From contig JBJXHN010000013.1 in NCBI GenBank assembly GCA_046233135.1, positions 36,192 to 100,191 on the forward strand: a DNA stretch of 64,000 nucleotides. The letters are read 5' to 3'. Below, piece after piece: positions 45,732 through 53,352 of this stretch. Each line of letters opens with the position of its first letter. Position 1 is the first letter of the stretch. Source of the stretch: JBJXHN01 sp046233135. GTDB lineage: Bacteria; Pseudomonadota; Alphaproteobacteria; Rhodospirillales; Rhodospirillaceae. Below the pieces are notes generated by a model that did not search any database, was not told the origin of the DNA, and saw nothing but the letters and a program-made list of their open reading frames with translations. A program made the translations under genes and the position numbers.

Positions 45732-45812
45732 TGTTTCGTCTCCGTGTCTCGGGCCGTCTCGCCGATGTGGCCTGACCCGCACACCCAAGGTGCCTTTCTT
45801 GACCTTTTTGCG

Positions 45813-45850
45813 CAAACGAGGCTTTCTCTTCCCAAGGCCAAGGAAATTTG
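45813..45850. promoter_or_regulatory. Shared intergenic element, copy 1 (LysR operator candidate)
   Basis: CAAACGAGGCTTTCTC at 45813-45828 matches 15 of 16 bases with 47326-47341 in the paralogous module. A TTTG at 45847-45850 follows 38 bases from the start, as in copy 2. It lies between the DUF1127 and LysR genes, where a LysR autoregulatory site is expected. Confidence 0.5.
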
Positions 45851-45872
45851 AACGCTGGAAGGGGAAAGCCCC

Positions 45873-46805
45873 GTGGTCCGCCTGTTGCCCCCGCTGAACG
45901 CCCTGCGCGCCTTTGAATCCGCCGCCCGTCTGGGCAGCTTTGCCGGCGCCGCGAAGGAACTGCACGTCACCCCGGCGGCCATCAGCCACCAGGTGAAGGG
46001 GCTGGAGGATCACCTGGGGGTCGCCCTGTTTCATCGGCATGCCCGGGGTCTGGATTTGACGGATGCCGGACGGCTGTATCTGCCAGAACTGACCCAGGGG
46101 TTCGAGGATCTGGCCCGGGCCGGAGAGCGGCTGACCGACGGGGGCCTGGGGGGGCGGCTGGTGATCTCCATCCTGCCGTCGTTCTGTGCCGGCTGGCTGG
46201 CCCCCCGCCTGCCCGGATTCCAGGCCCGCTGGCCGGACATCGACCTGGAACTGCTCTCCCAGCCCGGCAATGCCGACTTTGCCGGTGGGGAGGCGGACAT
46301 GGGGCTGCGCTACGGCACCGGTAACTATCCCGGGCTGGAGGTGACCAAGGTGCTGGAGGAAGAGGTTTTCCCGGTCTGCGCTCCGTCGCTGCTGAACGGC
46401 TCGGTGCCCTTGCGGACCATGGCGGATCTGACCGGACACACCCTGTTGCACGATCCGGCGGCGATGCCCGACGAGATCTGGAGCCAATGGCCCACCTGGC
46501 TGGATTTCGCCGGGGTGGAGATCCCGGGGGGACCGGAAGCGGTGCTGGAACAGGGCTATGGCTTCACCGACACCACGGCGATGATCGAAGCCTGCCTGGC
46601 CGGCCTGGGCGTCGGCCTGGGGCGGTCGGCCCTGGTGGAGGTTCATTTGCGCAATGGCCGCCTGGTGCGGCCATTCCCCGTCTCCCATGCCGCCGACTTC
46701 AGCTATTGGGCGGCGGTGCCGCCGGAAAATCGCGATAATCCGCGTGTGATCGCCTTTCTGGAATGGATCCTGGAAGTGGCGGCGCTGGAGGCGAAGAAAG
46801 GATAG
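45873..46805 (+). CDS. GcvA-like LysR-type transcriptional regulator, copy 1
   Basis: 310-residue LysR regulator. The N-terminal helix-turn-helix begins LLPPLNALRAFESAARLGSF and continues AAKELHVTPAAISHQVKGLE, the hallmark of the GcvA group. The effector domain has LVISILPSFCAGWLAPRLP, DMGLRYGTGNYPGL and FPVCAPSLL. A GTG start is used with GGAAGGGGAAAG upstream. It is divergent from a DUF1127 gene and paralogous to the regulator at 47434. The target is probably the divergent gene. Confidence 0.93.
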   Translation: MVRLLPPLNALRAFESAARLGSFAGAAKELHVTPAAISHQVKGLEDHLGVALFHRHARGLDLTDAGRLYLPELTQGFEDLARAGERLTDGGLGGRLVISILPSFCAGWLAPRLPGFQARWPDIDLELLSQPGNADFAGGEADMGLRYGTGNYPGLEVTKVLEEEVFPVCAPSLLNGSVPLRTMADLTGHTLLHDPAAMPDEIWSQWPTWLDFAGVEIPGGPEAVLEQGYGFTDTTAMIEACLAGLGVGLGRSALVEVHLRNGRLVRPFPVSHAADFSYWAAVPPENRDNPRVIAFLEWILEVAALEAKKG

Positions 46806-46912
46806 GGGCGGGACACTGGCCGGAAACGCGCAAATCGATGCGGCCGCGAGAGGGATCTCCCGCAGCCACACCGGGCCGGAGTCAGGCGAAGAAGGAAGAG
46901 GGCCGAGTGGGA

Positions 46913-47185
46913 TTAGCGGTCCATCCAGAAGCTGAGCGGCCGCCGCCGCAGCTCTTCCAGGTGGGCCGGTTCCAGGCCGATATCCTTGCGCTGGACGGCG
47001 TCCAGGCTGCCGAGATCGGACAGGGTGCGGGCACGCAGCTGGCGGGCCTCAAGGTCACGGATCACGCGGCGCAACCAGCCCCGGGACCCGGCGACCGGGC
47101 GGGCGGAAGCGGACGGTGTGCCGGTACCGCCCAGCAGGGTGGCGAACGGCTTCGACGGTTGCGTCGAGAGGGGGAGTGCGCGCAT
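46913..47185 (-). CDS. DUF1127-like small protein, copy 2
   Basis: 90-residue basic protein. Its C-terminal half (WLRRVIRDLEARQLRARTL then LGSLDAVQRKDIGLEPAHL) follows the DUF1127 core of helix - short linker - RDIGL, more divergent than copy 1. GGAGG lies 9 nt upstream of the ATG at 47183-47185. It opposes the second GcvA-like regulator. Family assignment is by pattern, so less certain than for copy 1. Confidence 0.65.
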   Translation of the reverse strand: MRALPLSTQPSKPFATLLGGTGTPSASARPVAGSRGWLRRVIRDLEARQLRARTLSDLGSLDAVQRKDIGLEPAHLEELRRRPLSFWMDR

Positions 47186-47325
47186 GATCATGATCCTCCG
47201 GTTTTGTCTGTGTCGGCCTCCGATGGCCCGGCACCGCGCGGCAACGTGGTGAACGGGCGGGGGTGGGCTGGGGTGTGTCTGAAGGCGTTTGGTCACCTCA
47301 ACCTGATCTTTTCCGCTGTCACCGA

Positions 47326-47364
47326 CAAACGATGCTTTCTCGCGGCCAGGCTCAAAAAAGTTTG
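47326..47364. promoter_or_regulatory. Shared intergenic element, copy 2 (LysR operator candidate)
   Basis: CAAACGATGCTTTCTC at 47326-47341 is one base different from copy 1. GTTTG at 47360-47364 completes an interrupted CAAAC...GTTTG inverted pair 39 bp long. It is located 93 bp before the second regulator gene. Confidence 0.5.
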
Positions 47365-47433
47365 TGGCCAGGAAAACGCGGGTCTGCCATGCACCGGGGC
47401 ACGCACGACGGCGGAGGAACCGGAGGATAGACC

Positions 47434-48399
47434 ATGCGCCGCCTACCGCCGCTGAACGCCCTGCGCGCCTTCGAGGCCGCCGCCCGCCATGGCGGGTTTG
47501 CCGCCGCCGCCCGCGAACTGGGGGTCACGGCCGCCGCAGTCAGCCATCAGGTCAAAAGCCTGGAAGAGATCCTGGGAGTCACCCTGTTCCGTCGGCTCGC
47601 CCGGGGGTTGGAACCCACGGATGCGGGCCGCGCATACCTGCCCGAGCTGACCCGGGGGTTCGACCGCCTGGCCCGTGCCGGCGAGCGGCTGAAGGGGGGC
47701 TCCATGGCCGGACGGCTGGTGGTTTCCGTCCTGCCGTCCTTTTGCGCCAACTGGCTGGCGCCGCGCCTGCCGGCCTTCAAGGCGCTGTGTCCGGAAGTGG
47801 CGGTGCAGGTGCACAGCGATCCGGCCCAGGCGGACTTCAGCCGGGGCGGTGTCGATATGGCCATCCGCTACGGCCGCGGCCATTATCCCGGCCTGCGGGC
47901 CATCAAGGTGCTGGAAGAACAGGTCTTTCCAGTCTGCGCGCCGGCCCTGCTAAACGGCCCGCGTCCATTGCGGCGGCTGGAAGACCTGCGCCACCACCAC
48001 CTGCTGCGCAATGTGGACGTTCTGCCCGGCGAACCCTGGCTGTACTGGCGCTCCTGGCTGGTCAGTGCGGGGCTGGACGATATCGATCCAGACCGGGGGA
48101 TGGGATTCACCGACGGATCGGCGATGGTGCGGGCCTGCGTGGCCGGGGCCGGGGTGGCCATCGGCCGGACGGCCCTGGTGGAAAGCCTGCTGGCTGACGG
48201 CCGGCTGGTGCGCCCTTTTGCCGCGCTGTCACGCCCGGGGGACTTCGCCTATTTCGCCGTGCTGCCGCCGGCGGCCCTGGAAAACCCCCGGGTTGCCAGC
48301 TTTGTCGACTGGCTGCGGGAGGTGGGCAAGGGGGCCGACAAGGGGCACCGTGACGCGTTCGAGACCGGGGATGATGGGGAGGCGGGAAGCGTGATTTGA
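47434..48399 (+). CDS. GcvA-like LysR-type transcriptional regulator, copy 2
   Basis: 321-residue paralogue of the regulator at 45873; many blocks are the same, for example LPPLNALRAFE, SHQVKSLEE and RLVVSVLPSFCANWLAPRLP. The helix-turn-helix is AARELGVTAAAVSHQVKSLE. A 25-residue acidic tail (DKGHRDAFETGDDGEAGS) is not in copy 1. The ATG follows GGAGGAACCGGAGG. It is divergent from the DUF1127-like copy 2. Confidence 0.93.
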   Translation: MRRLPPLNALRAFEAAARHGGFAAAARELGVTAAAVSHQVKSLEEILGVTLFRRLARGLEPTDAGRAYLPELTRGFDRLARAGERLKGGSMAGRLVVSVLPSFCANWLAPRLPAFKALCPEVAVQVHSDPAQADFSRGGVDMAIRYGRGHYPGLRAIKVLEEQVFPVCAPALLNGPRPLRRLEDLRHHHLLRNVDVLPGEPWLYWRSWLVSAGLDDIDPDRGMGFTDGSAMVRACVAGAGVAIGRTALVESLLADGRLVRPFAALSRPGDFAYFAVLPPAALENPRVASFVDWLREVGKGADKGHRDAFETGDDGEAGSVI

Positions 48400-48434
48400 C
48401 GCTTCCCTACGCCCGGATCCGTGTCCTCTGGGGC

Positions 48435-48776
48435 TTAGTTCAGAGGCGGGCCGCTCCAGACAATGTTTCTGCGCTTGGCATACAGCCGACATAGCGCCTT
48501 TGCGCGCTTGTTACAGCGGGCAATGGCATCCATGCCCATTCCATGGAAGTCACACATCGTGCCGTTGCAGTAAATATAAAAAGATGAAGATTGATCTTCG
48601 GCGACTGCAAAAACACCCGGGCGGAATTCTGCGAGATATTTTTGGAAGTGCGCTTCGGTTGAACCGCTCAATTGTGCTCCTGGAGGTATTTCAATATAAG
48701 GCTGTAGAGTCTGGCAGCCGGAGATCGCGAGTAACGCGCTGAAGAGCACTAAAGCAGCTATCTTTGAGGATTTCAT
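48435..48776 (-). CDS. Small lipoprotein, unknown
   Basis: 113-residue predicted outer membrane lipoprotein. The signal peptide ends in the lipobox LLAISGC. The mature part holds four cysteines (YIYCNGTMCDF, ARCNKRAKALCRLYA) that could form two disulfides, and a C-terminal RRNIVWSGP resembling the C...C.LYA..r.IVW repeat common in alphaproteobacterial exported proteins. Codon use and GC are clearly lower than in neighbours, suggesting transfer. Function unknown. Confidence 0.7.
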   Translation of the reverse strand: MKSSKIAALVLFSALLAISGCQTLQPYIEIPPGAQLSGSTEAHFQKYLAEFRPGVFAVAEDQSSSFYIYCNGTMCDFHGMGMDAIARCNKRAKALCRLYAKRRNIVWSGPPLN

Positions 48777-48905
48777 AGCGATATTTCTTCTTTAAGTGGT
48801 TTTCCTTTGTAATTGATGGCGGATTTCCGAGGTTGTCAAGTTCTGTTTTGATTTTGACGCACAGGTAGGAAAGGTCTAAGTTAATCCGCCTGGATCCAAT
48901 AAAAA

Positions 48906-49574
48906 ATGTCAGTGGGTGTCATGAATAACTCAGTTGTCAGCTCGGTTTTGTCGTGTTTGACTGCATGCGATGCGCGCCGTGAGCCCTATCCGCATTGGCT
49001 GTTGTCTGATGCGCTGCCTTCAGATGTTTGCCAGGGCATCGTCGACCTGCCGTTCCCGCCGCCGGTGGTCGAGGAAACGGGGGGTAAGCGGGAAACCCAC
49101 AACGAAAGCCGAACCTATCTGAACCCCGAGGTCCAGGCGGTCTATCCCGTTTGCGGCGCTCTCGCCGAAGCTCTGCAAAGTGCGGACGTGGTCGGGGCTC
49201 TGCAAAGCACCTGCGGTGTCGATCTGTCCGACACCCTGCTGCGCATCGAATACTGCCAGGATACCGGCGGCTTCTGGCTGGAGCCCCATACCGATATCGG
49301 CGTCAAGAAATTCACCATGCTGATCTATCTGTCCGAAGAGGTGGGCAGCGAGAATTACGGCACCGATATCTACGATGCGGACTTCAAGCACGTGGGCCGT
49401 GCACCTTATGGCCGGAACCTTGGGTTGATTTTTCTGCCCGGAGAAAATACCTGGCACGGCTTCGAAAAACGCACGATCACCGGGATCCGCAAGTCGCTGA
49501 TCGTCAACTACGTGGGCCGGGAATGGCGCTCGACCCACGAGTTGGCCTTCCCCGATACGCCGGTTCACGGTTAA
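48906..49574 (+). CDS. 2-oxoglutarate/Fe(II)-dependent oxygenase
   Basis: 222-residue cupin-fold oxygenase. The iron triad reads WLEPHTDIGVKKFTMLIYLS (HxD) and GENTWHGFEKRT (distal His), with RKSLIVNYV giving the 2OG-binding arginine. Such proteins hydroxylate small molecules or proteins. The start is uncertain (ATG 48906 or 48921; neither has a strong ribosome site) and the leader region is AT-rich. A terminator follows at 49646. It is next to a large unknown gene transcribed in the same direction. Confidence 0.82.
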   Translation: MSVGVMNNSVVSSVLSCLTACDARREPYPHWLLSDALPSDVCQGIVDLPFPPPVVEETGGKRETHNESRTYLNPEVQAVYPVCGALAEALQSADVVGALQSTCGVDLSDTLLRIEYCQDTGGFWLEPHTDIGVKKFTMLIYLSEEVGSENYGTDIYDADFKHVGRAPYGRNLGLIFLPGENTWHGFEKRTITGIRKSLIVNYVGREWRSTHELAFPDTPVHG

Positions 49575-49645
49575 ATCGGGTCTGCAATCGCCGTTGCGGA
49601 TAGCGGGGCTCTTGCCCCGAGTCCCGGGGCGTGTTCTTCTTGGAA

Positions 49646-49674
49646 GCCGAGCGGTCTGCTCGGCTTTTCCTTTT
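49646..49674 (+). terminator. Intrinsic terminator after the oxygenase
   Basis: GCCGAGC (49646-49652) pairs with GCTCGGC (49658-49664), followed by TTTTCCTTTT. It lies before the start of the unknown gene at 49727, which therefore should have its own promoter. Confidence 0.85.
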
Positions 49675-49726
49675 CGGCCCCCCGGCCGTTCTTCTTCTTA
49701 CCCCATCAAGGAGCCCGCTGTCCCCC

Positions 49727-51676
49727 ATGGGCCTGCGAATCGAAACCTATACCAACGCCGCCTCCTGGCGGCCCGGCAACAACTTTGGTGGACGAACCCT
49801 GTTCAAGGCCCTGGGGCATCCCCTGGCCGCCCGGGCCGGCCGAGTCCTGATGGAGCGTCTGGCCGGCCGCCGGGTTGCCGTTTACGATCCCCTGGGCGAG
49901 GCGGACCATGTGGATGCCCTTCACGGTCTGGGAAGCCTGGATATCGCCACCGTCGCCGTTCAGCGGATCGAGGATCTGGAGCGCCGGCCCCTGGGATGTG
50001 TGCCGGTGCCGGTGGACCGGCTGACCGAGGCCGTGGGAGAGCGGGGGGCCGATGTGGTGTTCGTCGCTGCCTTCGATGCGGCCCGGCTGGTGGATCAGGT
50101 GGCCCATCTGCTGCCGGCGGGGGCTGAAGTGGTGACCCTGGATGCGCTGCGCCTGCCCGACGCCATGCTGACCAACCGGCGAACCTATCTCGATCCCCTG
50201 AACTTCTCGACCAACTTCGCCTTCTTCCGCGATGACGATGCGGGATGGCATACGGCGGTGCGCTCCGTCGACTACTGGAGCTCCTATGGGGCGGAGGGAC
50301 CGTTCCTGTGGCTGTGCCTGTTCGGCGAGGACGGGGCCGTGCTGGCGGAATGGCAGGAGCCCCTGCCGGGAGCCGACCATTCCTATGCCATCGACAGCCG
50401 GTCGGTGCGGGCGCGATTCGGGCTGGGTCCGTTCACCGGCTCGCTGTTCATGCACGCCTGCGGCATCAACGGGCATGATGTGATCAAGTACGCCCTGGAT
50501 GTGGAAGGGGACGGAGAGGATCAGCTGTCCTGCACCCATGACGCCAATCCCTGGCCGGCCGACCTGCTGGCCGGGGTACCGGCACCGGCAGACGGGGAGC
50601 GGGTGATTCTGTGGCTGCAAAACAGCCATCCGGTGGCGATTCCCCCCGGGGCCGTGGGGATCTCGGTCATGGGGTCCAATCGGGTGGCAGCTCTGGATGT
50701 CCCCGTGCCGGCTTTCGGGACCCATGCGCTGGACATCGCCGATCTGCTGCCCGATGCCCGCTGGCCCGACCAGATCGAGGTTCATGCCGGCCGCTATTTC
50801 GTGCGGCCCCGCTATGAAGTGGTGACCCCGGCCGGTCGGCGGTGCATCGCCCACGCCAATGTGGAGCGCACCGACCTGCGCCCCGATCCGCGGCTGGCGG
50901 AGATGGAGCCGTTCTTGGGCAAGGGGCATATCCTGCCCCTGCCGGTGCTGCCGCTCGACCGTTTTTCCTCGCTGGCGCTGCCGGCCCCCATGGCGACCGG
51001 GCAGGACGACTTGCCGCTGCGCCTGACCCTTTATGATCCGGAAGGGCAGGAGGTGGCGCACAGGTTCCTCGGCCGGGTGCCCCGGCATCAGGCCCGCCCG
51101 GTGGAGATCGACGCTTGGCTAGGCGAAATCGGGGCGACCCTGCCCGGGGGATTCGGTCATATGGAATTGTCCTACGATTTCCGTGATGGCGGAGCGGGGG
51201 ATGGCTGGCTGCACGGGCTGGCCCGCTATACCCAGCGGGCCAGCGGTCATCGAGCGGAAACCATCTTCGGCAGCCATGTCTACAACACCGCCGTGGTCTA
51301 CAAGGACGAACCCCAGTCCTACCTGAACAGGCCGCCCGGCTTGTCCACCCGTTTGTTCCTGCGTGTCGCCGACGCGCCGGCTGAAACCTTCTGCCATCTG
51401 ATCTATCCGGCGTCCAAACCCTGGAAACCCCGCTCGTCCACAACCTTGATCCTGCGATCGGGGCAGGGGCAAGTGGTGGCGGAAACGGCGGTTTCCATCG
51501 CCTGCGGCGGATCGTTGTTCTGGAAGGTGGCGGATATGTTTTCCGCAAAGGCGCTTCAGGACGCCGGTGCCGGGGCACAGGTGATCCTGCGGGATCCCAC
51601 CTGCCGCCTGTTCGGATTCCACGGCATGGCGCGGGCGGACCACGCGTTCGCCTTAGACCATATGTTCGGCTTTTGA
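49727..51676 (+). CDS. Large protein of unknown function (649 residues)
   Basis: Soluble 649-residue protein without signal peptide or membrane segment. An N-terminal region (residues 1-150) has a Rossmann-like alternation (RRVAVYDPLGEADHVDAL, GADVVFVAAFDAARLVDQV). A middle part includes STNFAFFRDDDAGWHTAVR and WSSYGAEGPFLWLCLFGEDG. Later segments (ERVILWLQNSHPVAIPPG; LPLRLTLYDPEGQEVAHRF) look beta-rich, and the C-terminus reads RADHAFALDHMFGF. The ATG is at 49727 with AAGGAG 13 bp upstream. I recognise no family. Confidence 0.65.
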   Translation: MGLRIETYTNAASWRPGNNFGGRTLFKALGHPLAARAGRVLMERLAGRRVAVYDPLGEADHVDALHGLGSLDIATVAVQRIEDLERRPLGCVPVPVDRLTEAVGERGADVVFVAAFDAARLVDQVAHLLPAGAEVVTLDALRLPDAMLTNRRTYLDPLNFSTNFAFFRDDDAGWHTAVRSVDYWSSYGAEGPFLWLCLFGEDGAVLAEWQEPLPGADHSYAIDSRSVRARFGLGPFTGSLFMHACGINGHDVIKYALDVEGDGEDQLSCTHDANPWPADLLAGVPAPADGERVILWLQNSHPVAIPPGAVGISVMGSNRVAALDVPVPAFGTHALDIADLLPDARWPDQIEVHAGRYFVRPRYEVVTPAGRRCIAHANVERTDLRPDPRLAEMEPFLGKGHILPLPVLPLDRFSSLALPAPMATGQDDLPLRLTLYDPEGQEVAHRFLGRVPRHQARPVEIDAWLGEIGATLPGGFGHMELSYDFRDGGAGDGWLHGLARYTQRASGHRAETIFGSHVYNTAVVYKDEPQSYLNRPPGLSTRLFLRVADAPAETFCHLIYPASKPWKPRSSTTLILRSGQGQVVAETAVSIACGGSLFWKVADMFSAKALQDAGAGAQVILRDPTCRLFGFHGMARADHAFALDHMFGF

Positions 51677-51789
51677 CGATAGGGGGCGGATATTGCTGGG
51701 CTTTGGCCCATCGGCCTATGGGGGCTTCTGGCTGTGTGTCGACTCTGCAACAGTGTCGGAAAAAGACCACCGGGAACCCCAGGCACAGA

Positions 51790-51819
51790 TTGACCGGTGC
51801 CGGCTTTGGTGGCTTTATC
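51790..51819 (+). promoter_or_regulatory. Candidate promoter of the porin gene
   Basis: TTGACC (51790-51795) and TTTATC (51814-51819) are 18 bp apart, about 66 bp before the porin ATG. The -10 is a poor match. Confidence 0.3.
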
Positions 51820-51885
51820 GCGAGGTCTTGAACCCTCGGCCGGTCCTTTAGGCCGGTGCACCAAAATCTTAATGAGGTAAAAACC

Positions 51886-53016
51886 ATGAAGAAGGTTCTC
51901 TTCGGCACCACCACGCTGGTGGCCTTCGGTCTGGCCGGCGCTGCGAACGCCGCTGATCCGATTACCCTGAAGCTGGGCGGCAAGCAGGAACAGTACTTCG
52001 GCGGCTTTGCTGCCACGGAAAAGGCCGGTAACACCGACGGTTTCGGCATCGACTCCGACACCGAAGTGTACTTCACCGGTTCCACCACCCTGGACAACGG
52101 CATCACCGTGCGCGCCGTGATCCAGATGGAAGCCACCCATGACGTGGCCGGTGGTGCGGACGAGCAGTACATCGACGTGTCCGGTGGCTTCGGCAAGATC
52201 CGCGCCGGTTATGTCAATGGCATGTACGACACCCAGGCCGTTGGCGCCCCGATCGTCGGTTCCGTTTCCCTGAACGACGCCATTGGCAACTGGATGGCCA
52301 GCAGCGGCAACGGTGCCACTGGCTTCTCCGGCCCGATCGGCACGCCGCTTGACCAGACGCTGACCACCGACCACGCTTCGGTGTCGTACCAGACCCCGTC
52401 GATCTTCGGCTTCACCGGCGCCGTGTCTTACGTTCCCGATGCTGAAACCCTGGGCAACGATGGTGCCGGTTGGCGCCTGCCTGAACCGACTGGCGGCAGC
52501 CTGCGTGATCAGGTCGAAGGTTCTCTGGCCTACTCCAATGAATTCGGCGGCGTCGGCGTTGACGCGTCCGTCGGCGTGATCTGGGGTGCCAACGCTGGCG
52601 GGGCCACGGCGTCTGACATGTTCGGCTACGGCGGTGGTCTGAGCCTGTCCTATGCGGGCTTCACCCTGGGTGGTTCCTACTCCCAGCTGAACACCGGCTA
52701 CAGCAACTTCGGTGCCGTCGGTACCGGCGCCGCCAACGGCCACGGCTACAACGTGGGCGTCAGCTACGAAGTGGGTCCGTACGGCGTCGGCTTCGCCTAC
52801 GGTCACACCTCCAGCGCCGGTAGCTTTGGCGACGACGCCAACGATACCCAGGACGTGTACCTGTTGAACTCGGCCTACAAGATGGGTCCGGGGATCTCCC
52901 TGGTCGGCAACGTTTTCTACGCCGAACAGGATTCCGAGGGCTCCAACGCCCCGGGGACCAACAACACCAACCGCGCTGGCGTGGGTGTGGTCACCGGTCT
53001 GGTGCTGAGCTTCTAA
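51886..53016 (+). CDS. Outer membrane porin (Gram-negative porin superfamily)
   Basis: 376-residue beta-barrel porin. Signal peptide: KKVLFGTTTLVAFGLAGAANA. Mature part: ADPITLKLGGKQEQYFGG, DTEVYFTGSTTLDNGITVRA, YIDVSGGFGKIRAGYVNGMYD and the C-terminal strand GVGVVTGLVLSF ending in Phe, the barrel-assembly signal. GAGGT precedes the ATG. Codons are strongly biased to frequent ones, as expected for an abundant protein. A terminator follows 28 bp after the stop. Confidence 0.93.
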   Translation: MKKVLFGTTTLVAFGLAGAANAADPITLKLGGKQEQYFGGFAATEKAGNTDGFGIDSDTEVYFTGSTTLDNGITVRAVIQMEATHDVAGGADEQYIDVSGGFGKIRAGYVNGMYDTQAVGAPIVGSVSLNDAIGNWMASSGNGATGFSGPIGTPLDQTLTTDHASVSYQTPSIFGFTGAVSYVPDAETLGNDGAGWRLPEPTGGSLRDQVEGSLAYSNEFGGVGVDASVGVIWGANAGGATASDMFGYGGGLSLSYAGFTLGGSYSQLNTGYSNFGAVGTGAANGHGYNVGVSYEVGPYGVGFAYGHTSSAGSFGDDANDTQDVYLLNSAYKMGPGISLVGNVFYAEQDSEGSNAPGTNNTNRAGVGVVTGLVLSF

Positions 53017-53043
53017 TCATCCGTTTCCAACGGTTGATTGCGG

Positions 53044-53071
53044 AAAGGGCGACCCTCGGGTCGCCCTTTTT
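53044..53071 (+). terminator. Intrinsic terminator of the porin gene
   Basis: AAAGGGCGACC (53044-53054) pairs with GGTCGCCCTTT (53059-53069) around a 4-nt loop, with a T5 tract at 53067-53071. Confidence 0.92.
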
Positions 53072-53352
53072 GCGTTGATGCGGGTCCGTGAGGACGCCGT
53101 TTCGTCCGGACGCCGGGTTTTTCATCACGCGACGGCTAGCTGCCTTTCTTCCATCCGTTGTCCAACTCTCCTACATGAGGAGAGGGGAATCAAAGCGGGG
53201 GCACCCTTCTGCTGGGCGCGGGCTTTTCCCATATACGGCAGTAGGGTATCCTGCCCGGGCCGGGCGTCGGGATCGTTGATCATCCCGCAGCCGTTCCTAT
53301 TCCAAGGCGGGGCATAACCGCCAGCTCAGTCTGTTCCAGCGGGAGATCGTTT

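Noticed and set aside
48906..51676. 2OG oxygenase and 649-residue protein as one operon
   Set aside because: A clear intrinsic terminator with a T-run at 49646-49674 lies between them.
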